Origin: Methanosarcinales archaeon ex4572_44
Lineage (GTDB): Archaea; Halobacteriota; Methanosarcinia; Methanosarcinales; EX4572-44
DNA length: 11,363 nt
NCBI GenBank assembly: GCA_002254825.2
Contig: NJEL02000067.1
Span: 1 to 11,363, forward strand
Reading direction: 5' to 3'
Within the stretch, counting starts at the first letter, position 1; each line of letters begins with the position of its first letter. The notes below the pieces were generated by a model. That model did no database searches. It had not been told where the DNA came from and was given only the letters and a program-made list of their open reading frames with translations. Both the position numbers and the translations under genes were made by a program. Shown piece by piece: positions 7,104 to 11,363 of the stretch.

Positions 7104-7962
7104 ACACCATCCTCCTGTGGATATTTCTTGGAGCAGTGCTCTTCGACCTCTTGATCGGCGAACCACCAAGCAAGATACATCCAGTGGTGTGGATGGGAAA
7201 GATCGTAGCCACGCTCGAAAAGCACAAACCAGAGAACTACCAGAAACTCTGGGGAGCAATCATTGTAATCACGACCGCAGCACCTTTCGTTATTGCAGGT
7301 TTTCTAATACAAACAAACAATCCCTTTGATATCACTGGTATTATTGGTATCCTTGCATCCATTTATCTCCTGAAATCAACCTTCTCAATCAAAATGCTGC
7401 TTGGAGAAGCGAAGAAAATGGAGCAGTTATAGAATCAACCTCTGAAAGCTATCTTGACACTATACTCTCCCCGCTCTTCTACTTCACACTTTTCGGGCTG
7501 CCTGGTGCTCTTGCATACAAAGCGGTGAGCACAATCGACTCCATGATTGGGTACATGGAACCCCCCTACCGCAATCTCGGTCACGTTCCAGCAAAGCTCG
7601 ATGACATCCTAAACTACATTCCAGCCCGCATATCAGCGTTGATGATCATCCTTGCAGCCACAACCCAACGCCCTATAGAGGCACTCAACTGTGCAAGGCA
7701 GGAGCACAACAAGACGCCTTCACCAAACTCAGGCTGGCCAATGGCGGCGGCAGCAGGCGCTCTCAGAGTGAGACTTGAAAAGCCAGGCGTTTACACCATA
7801 AATCCCACGGCCACCTCGCCACAACCAGAACAGATCGCACAAACAGTGAAACTCGTTCGAGCAGCATCAATGATACTGATTGCACTGGTAACAACAGTAC
7901 TCTACCTTACACCCACAACAAGCGCGTGGCACGGCCTTCTAAGCATCTTAATCAGCGATTGA
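7100..7962 (+). pseudogene. cbiB: CbiB adenosylcobinamide-phosphate synthase, frameshifted by a short internal deletion
   Basis: GTG 7100 overlaps the cobD stop (GTGA). The first frame gives LGAVLFDLLIGEPPSKIHPV and VVWMGK, then membrane segments and LLKSTFSIKMLLGEAKKMEQ, ending at TAG 7430-7432. From about 7423 the family continues in another frame: AVIESTSESYLDTILSPLFY, FTLFGLPGALAYKAVSTIDS, KLDDILNYIPARISAL, SPNSGWPMAAAAGALRVRLE and KPGVY, to a stop at 7960-7962. The block normally between these (about 28-30 residues with the conserved IVSR.....L element of the cytoplasmic loop) is absent and the join is out of frame. CbiB attaches aminopropanol phosphate, the CobD product, to cobyric acid at the membrane. 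As written the product would be a 110-residue fragment; a fragment restarting at 7525 is unlikely to work alone. Confidence 0.82.
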
Positions 7963-8041
7963 GACTGAACCACAATCCGATATTTTGCCCTTGACGCTCG
8001 AGTTTTTGTGGGAAAATTTGATCTTGTTTGTCTGTTATTTT

Positions 8042-8045
8042 GGTG
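8042..8045 (+). promoter_or_regulatory. Ribosome binding site supporting the ATG 8051 start of the hydrolase
   Basis: GGTG, five bases ahead of ATG 8051. An in-frame upstream start at 7985 (TTG) would add 22 residues (up to GAT) that match nothing in this fold. Confidence 0.4.
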
Positions 8046-8050
8046 CTACT

Positions 8051-8689
8051 ATGTTGGTTCATCTGCTTCGTACTTCGGTGTATAGTGGTAATGTGTATTT
8101 GCTTCCTGATTTTGGTGTGTTGGTTGATGCTGGTATTAGTGGTAGCGAGACGATTGCTGCGGCTTCGAGGTTTATGGATATTGAGGATTTGGAGCTTGTG
8201 GTGTTGACGCATGCGCATTTTGATCATAGTGGTGGGATTGTTGATCTTGTGGAGCGGTGTGGTGTTCGGGTTGCGCTTCATGGTGATGATGTTGCTTTGT
8301 TGTCGGATGATGTTGGTTCTGTTGCTGTGATGTTTGGTGGTAGTGCGCCTGATGTGTTTGTGGATGTGGTGCTTTCTGATGGTGATCTGTTGCCTCTTGG
8401 GAATGGTGATGTGTTTGAGGTGATTCATACGCCGGGTCACACGCCGGGTGGTGTTTGTTTGTATCATCGTGAGTCTGGCAGTCTCTTTTCTGGTGACACG
8501 ATCTTTGGCGCTGGTGGAGTTGGGCGGGTGGATCTTTTGGGTGGTGATGTCCGTGCACTTGTGCGTTCGATTGAGCGGTTGGTGGATCTGAATGTTGAGG
8601 TGTTGTATCCTGGTCATGGCGAGCCTTCGAGTGTGAATGTGGGCTGGCAGATTGAGCGTGCTCTTGCGTTCGCGAGATCAATGGTGTGA
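8051..8689 (+). CDS. Metallo-beta-lactamase-fold hydrolase (glyoxalase II-like)
   Basis: A 212-residue protein from ATG 8051. It has the full metal-binding set: LTHAHFDHSGG (52-62; His54, His56, Asp58, His59), HTPGHTPGG (126-134; His130), FSGDTIFGAGGVGRVD (146-161; Asp149) and LYPGHGEP (185-192; His189). All ligands for two metal ions are present. Glyoxalase II and many uncharacterised archaeal hydrolases look like this; the substrate cannot be assigned. No signal peptide. The gene is strongly G+T-rich (44/60 in 8101-8160, mostly GGT, GTT, GAT and TTG codons), a sharp change from the A+C-rich cbiB just before it, which suggests a new transcription unit begins in the 88-base gap. Confidence 0.87.
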   Translation: MLVHLLRTSVYSGNVYLLPDFGVLVDAGISGSETIAAASRFMDIEDLELVVLTHAHFDHSGGIVDLVERCGVRVALHGDDVALLSDDVGSVAVMFGGSAPDVFVDVVLSDGDLLPLGNGDVFEVIHTPGHTPGGVCLYHRESGSLFSGDTIFGAGGVGRVDLLGGDVRALVRSIERLVDLNVEVLYPGHGEPSSVNVGWQIERALAFARSMV

Positions 8690-8719
8690 TCTTCGTTGAA
8701 TGCCGATTGGGTGTTCGGT

Positions 8720-8732
8720 AAATTTATATCTT
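8720..8732 (+). promoter_or_regulatory. TATA box for the regulator/mevalonate unit
   Basis: AAATTTATATCTT is centred about 24 bases before ATG 8749, so transcription should start at or next to the start codon (leaderless mRNA). It excludes the upstream in-frame TTG at 8734. Confidence 0.6.
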
Positions 8733-8748
8733 ATTGGTTTGTTTTAGA

Positions 8749-9480
8749 ATGAGTATGGTGAATCTTTCAGGGGATGTTAGAAGCGTGCTTGCTGAGAAGA
8801 TGGCGGGTGAGATCACGCTCTCGGATCGTCATGGTGATGCTCTAAGGAAGTGGCGGAGCAATTTTGAAGTTTCACAATCGGATCTCGCTTTTCATCTTGG
8901 CATATCCCCCTCTGTTATAAGTGACTATGAGAGTGGGAGGCGCAGGTCTCCTGGGATTCATATTATTGGCAAAATCGTTGATGCGTTGCTTGAGATCGAT
9001 GCACGGCGTGGGTCTTTGAAGATGCAGGTTTATGGATCCATTCTGAAGCAGGGTATTCTGGGCGATGCTGTGTATGATATACATGAGTATCTCTCGCCGC
9101 TCACTGTGACAGAGTTGATACGTTTGATCGATGGTTCTGTTGTTTACACTCCTGGTGTTGATTTTGAGAAGAGGCTTTATGGGTATACGGTTGTTGATGG
9201 GTTGAAGGCGATACTTGAGTTGTCTTCGGGTGAGTTCCAGCGTTTGTATGGCTGGAGTACTGAGCGGGCGATGGTCTTCACTAATATTTCTACGGGCAGG
9301 TCCCCAATGGTTGCGCTTAGGGTCACTACGCTCAAGCCTGGGGCAGTTGTGTTGCATGGGCTCGGCGAGGGTGAGGTGGACCTCCTTGCTCTTCGGATCG
9401 CTGAGCTTGAGAGAATTCCTCTGATCGTGACCTGTATGGAGTTGGATCTTATGATCAGCAGGCTTCAGTTGTTGGAGTGA
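8749..9480 (+). CDS. XRE-type helix-turn-helix regulator with C-terminal domain (COG1709-like)
   Basis: A 243-residue protein from ATG 8749. Residues 29-85 are a clear Cro/XRE-type HTH: ALRKWRSNFEVSQSDLAFHL (31-50), GISPSVISDYESGRRRSP (51-68), then helix GIHIIGKIVDALLEID. The C-terminal 150 residues (LTVTELIRLIDGSVVYTP, LYGYTVVDGLKAILELSSGE, MVFTNISTGRSPMVALRV, VLHGLGEGEVDLLALRIAEL) resemble archaeal regulators of this type and may bind a small ligand. No catalytic motif. It stands 29 bases ahead of HMG-CoA synthase on the same strand, so control of the mevalonate unit is plausible, but that is inference from position. G+T-rich throughout (42/60 in 9121-9180). Confidence 0.82.
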   Translation: MSMVNLSGDVRSVLAEKMAGEITLSDRHGDALRKWRSNFEVSQSDLAFHLGISPSVISDYESGRRRSPGIHIIGKIVDALLEIDARRGSLKMQVYGSILKQGILGDAVYDIHEYLSPLTVTELIRLIDGSVVYTPGVDFEKRLYGYTVVDGLKAILELSSGEFQRLYGWSTERAMVFTNISTGRSPMVALRVTTLKPGAVVLHGLGEGEVDLLALRIAELERIPLIVTCMELDLMISRLQLLE

Positions 9481-9496
9481 AGAAGTGCATGGTTCT

Positions 9497-9505
9497 GGAG
9501 TGATC
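9497..9505 (+). promoter_or_regulatory. Strong ribosome binding site for HMG-CoA synthase (TTG start)
   Basis: GGAGTGATC matches the 16S rRNA 3' end (ideal GGAGGTGATC) with one base missing and is four bases from TTG 9510, which fixes this unusual start. Confidence 0.65.
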
Positions 9506-9509
9506 TTTC

Positions 9510-10553
9510 TTGGATAGTGTTGGAATTGTTTCATATGGGGTGTATATACCCCGGTATCGGATTAAGGTTGATGAGATTGCTGAGACGTGGGGCGAGGATG
9601 CAGACTCGATCAGGAAAGGTCTCTGGGTGTTTGAGAAGTCGGTGCCTGATATAGACGAAGATGCTGTGACGATTGCGGTTGAAGCGGCACGAAACGCTAT
9701 TGGTAGAAGAGACATGGATCCTCTGCGTATCGAAGCCATATACACTGGGTCTGAGAGCCACCCGTATGTTGTCAAGCCAACGAGCACGATAGTTGCAGAA
9801 GCAATCGGTGCAACGCCATCGCTAACAGCAGCAGACTTTGAGTTTGCATGCAAGGCAGGGACAGCAGCGATTCAGGCTTGCATGGGTCTTGTTGGGTCAG
9901 GGATGATAGATCTTGGGCTTGCGATCGGTTCTGATGTGGCACAGGGAGCACCTGGCGATGCCCTTGAGTACACTGCGGCAGCAGGCGGGGTTGCATTTAT
10001 CATCGGTCGAAGCGAGCTTATAGCCGAGATTAAAGCCACCTGCTCACTCACGACAGATATGCCAGACTTCTGGCGTAGGGATGGCATGCCTTACCCAGAA
10101 CACGGAGGACGTTTCACTGGAGAACCTGCGTATTTTAAGCATATAATCGGTGCTGCAGGTGGCTTGATGGAAAAAACTTCTACAACTCCAAAGGATTATG
10201 ATTATGTGGTATTTCACCAGCCAAACGGCAAGTTTCCGATGCGTGCTGCAGCAACGCTCGGTTTCACAGAGGAGCAACTGGGACCAGGGTTCGTGGTGCC
10301 ACACCTCGGGAACACGTATTCAGGCTCTGCAATGATGGGGCTTGCAGCTGTACTCGATGTTGCAGAACCAGGCGAGCGCATTCTCATGGCATCGTTTGGC
10401 TCTGGTGCTGGGAGCGATGCCTTTGAGATAACAGTGCTCGACGAAATCGAAGAGCTAAGAGGCAAAGCTCCGAGTGTTAGCGAACTGCTTGAAAGACCGA
10501 CGTATATCAGCTATGCCACGTATGCAAGGCACAAAGGGAAGATGAAGATATGA
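9510..10553 (+). CDS. Archaeal hydroxymethylglutaryl-CoA synthase
   Basis: A 347-residue protein, the normal archaeal length, in one frame. The N-terminus is GIVSYGVYIPRYRIK (5-19). Catalytic residues are in place: Glu82 in YTGSESHPYVVKPTS, Cys114 in DFEFACKAGTAA (109-120), His236 in VVFHQPNGKF. GDALEYTAAAGGVAFIIG (149-166) and GNTYSGSAMMGLAAVL follow. It condenses acetyl-CoA with acetoacetyl-CoA to give HMG-CoA, first committed step to mevalonate and the isoprenoid lipids of archaea. The thiolase making acetoacetyl-CoA follows after 10 bases; in archaea the two enzymes are known to form a complex with a small DUF35 protein, which may lie beyond the right edge. The coding strand shifts from G+T-rich at the 5' end (38/60) to neutral at the 3' end (30/60). 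Confidence 0.93.
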   Translation: MDSVGIVSYGVYIPRYRIKVDEIAETWGEDADSIRKGLWVFEKSVPDIDEDAVTIAVEAARNAIGRRDMDPLRIEAIYTGSESHPYVVKPTSTIVAEAIGATPSLTAADFEFACKAGTAAIQACMGLVGSGMIDLGLAIGSDVAQGAPGDALEYTAAAGGVAFIIGRSELIAEIKATCSLTTDMPDFWRRDGMPYPEHGGRFTGEPAYFKHIIGAAGGLMEKTSTTPKDYDYVVFHQPNGKFPMRAAATLGFTEEQLGPGFVVPHLGNTYSGSAMMGLAAVLDVAEPGERILMASFGSGAGSDAFEITVLDEIEELRGKAPSVSELLERPTYISYATYARHKGKMKI

Positions 10554-10563
10554 GGTCTTGGAT

Positions 10564-11363
10564 ATGAGAGAGGTTGCGATAATCGGGGTTGGATGCACTA
10601 TGTTCACAGAGCTATGGGAGATCTCATTCAGGGATCTCTTCGTTGAGGCTGGCTTGAGCGCAATCGAGGATGCAGGAGTAGAGGGCGAGGCGATCGACGC
10701 ACTCTACATCGGTAACATGAGCGCCGGGAGATTCATAGAACAAGAGCATCTCGCATCCCTTATAGCAGACTATGCAGGGCTTGCATCGATCAACACGCCC
10801 TCAACCAGGGTTGAAGCAGCCTGTGCATCAGGGGGACTTGCGCTGCGCCAGGCAGTTCTCGCAGTAGCATCAGGGCACCATGATATAGTGATTGCAGGTG
10901 GTGGCGAGAAGATGACAGATGTTGACACAGGTGACGCAACAGATGTTCTTTCAGCCGCAGCAGACCGTGAGTGGGAGGGAATAATGGGCGCTACCTTTCC
11001 GGGGTTATACGCGATGATAGCCCGCCTCCACATGCACAGATACCACACCACGAGCGAACAGCTCGCACAGGTTGCTGTTAAGAATCACTACAATGCCACC
11101 ATGAATCCCAAAGCCCAATACCAGCGTGCGATAACGATCGAGAACGTGCTCACATCACCCATGGTTGCAGACCCATTGCATCTCTTCGATTGTTCGCCGA
11201 TGACAGATGGAGCCGCAGCAGTGATACTTGCACCAGCAGAGGTTGCAAAAAAGTACACTGACACCCCAGTCTACATCAAAGCCACAACACAGGCAAGCAG
11301 CACTATATCACTCCACGACAGAGAAGATATCACAACACTTGACGCAACTGTTGCAGCAGCACA
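10564..11363 (+). CDS. Archaeal acetyl-CoA acetyltransferase (thiolase), 3' end outside window
   Basis: ATG 10564 follows HMG-CoA synthase by 10 bases, with GAGGT at 10552-10556 as ribosome site. The visible 266 residues begin REVAIIGVGCTMFTEL and contain STRVEAACASGGLALRQAVL (80-99) with nucleophile Cys87, VIAGGGEKMTD (106-116), MGATFPGLYAMIARLHMHRY, and FDCSPMTDGAAAVILAPAEV. These are typical of the archaeal thiolase that joins two acetyl-CoA to acetoacetyl-CoA. The C-terminal part with the second Cys and GHP/GG..GG motifs is beyond the edge. The sequence is the most A+C-rich of the unit (17/60 G+T in 11281-11340). No frameshift seen. Confidence 0.9.
   Translation, partial: MREVAIIGVGCTMFTELWEISFRDLFVEAGLSAIEDAGVEGEAIDALYIGNMSAGRFIEQEHLASLIADYAGLASINTPSTRVEAACASGGLALRQAVLAVASGHHDIVIAGGGEKMTDVDTGDATDVLSAAADREWEGIMGATFPGLYAMIARLHMHRYHTTSEQLAQVAVKNHYNATMNPKAQYQRAITIENVLTSPMVADPLHLFDCSPMTDGAAAVILAPAEVAKKYTDTPVYIKATTQASSTISLHDREDITTLDATVAAA

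Noticed and set aside
6089..7259. Minus-strand open frames of about 200 codons opposite cobD
   Set aside because: They are shadows of a complete, motif-rich cobD on the plus strand.
7425..7440. In-frame TAG in cbiB read as pyrrolysine
   Set aside because: Reading through does not restore the family sequence; the match continues only in another frame and a block is missing.
8426..8450. Tandem repeat (CGCCGGGTCACACGCCGGGT-type)
   Set aside because: It encodes the metal-binding HTPGHTPGG of the hydrolase; the repeat is a result of the motif.
7952..8681. Two long minus-strand open frames (221 and 169 codons) opposite the hydrolase
   Set aside because: They encode His/Gln/Thr/Asn-rich low-complexity text, the antisense of G+T-rich codons, and the plus strand has a complete metal-ligand set.

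Overview
The window is archaeal, most likely from a methanogen-related euryarchaeote or a methane/alkane-oxidising relative. The evidence is a methanofuran-biosynthesis protein (MfnF type), an archaeal translation initiation factor of the eIF1/SUI1 family, an archaeal-type prolyl-tRNA synthetase, an archaeal HMG-CoA synthase/thiolase pair, a cobamide-synthesis pair whose CobD carries the methanogen-style cysteine-rich tail, TATA-like boxes about 25 bases ahead of start codons, and many GTG/TTG starts.

Layout. On the minus strand, 1-999 holds mfnF (running off the left edge) behind a half-length remnant of cutA, and 1209-2035 holds a TctA-like (DUF112) membrane permease with its middle missing. 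On the plus strand, 2203-5395 is a run of aIF1-like, SpoIIM-like membrane protein, proS, an AT-rich GIY-YIG-like gene, and a SLOG/TIGR00725 gene. After a 277-base gap, 5673-7962 is a cobamide unit (cobD then cbiB, overlapping by the GTGA of stop and start). A metallo-beta-lactamase-fold hydrolase follows at 8051-8689. Last is an isoprenoid unit, 8749 to the right edge: an XRE-type regulator, HMG-CoA synthase, and acetyl-CoA acetyltransferase (partial). These would make acetoacetyl-CoA and HMG-CoA for archaeal lipids, with the regulator in front.

Two things stand out. First, four genes (cutA, the TctA-like permease, proS, cbiB) lack a contiguous block of the family sequence; three of them resume in a different reading frame right after the gap. 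These are losses, not insertions. proS also lost its C-terminus where a 23-25% GC GIY-YIG-like gene begins, while its neighbours are above 50% GC. proS is normally essential, so either an intact copy lies elsewhere, or the segments are missing because of assembly error or strain mixing. Second, the G+T content of the coding strand falls steadily from the first to the last gene of each transcription unit (hand counts: 42/60 to 17/60 in the isoprenoid unit, 37/60 to 21/60 in the cobamide unit) and jumps back at the next promoter. This gradient is direct sequence evidence; its cause is unknown to me.
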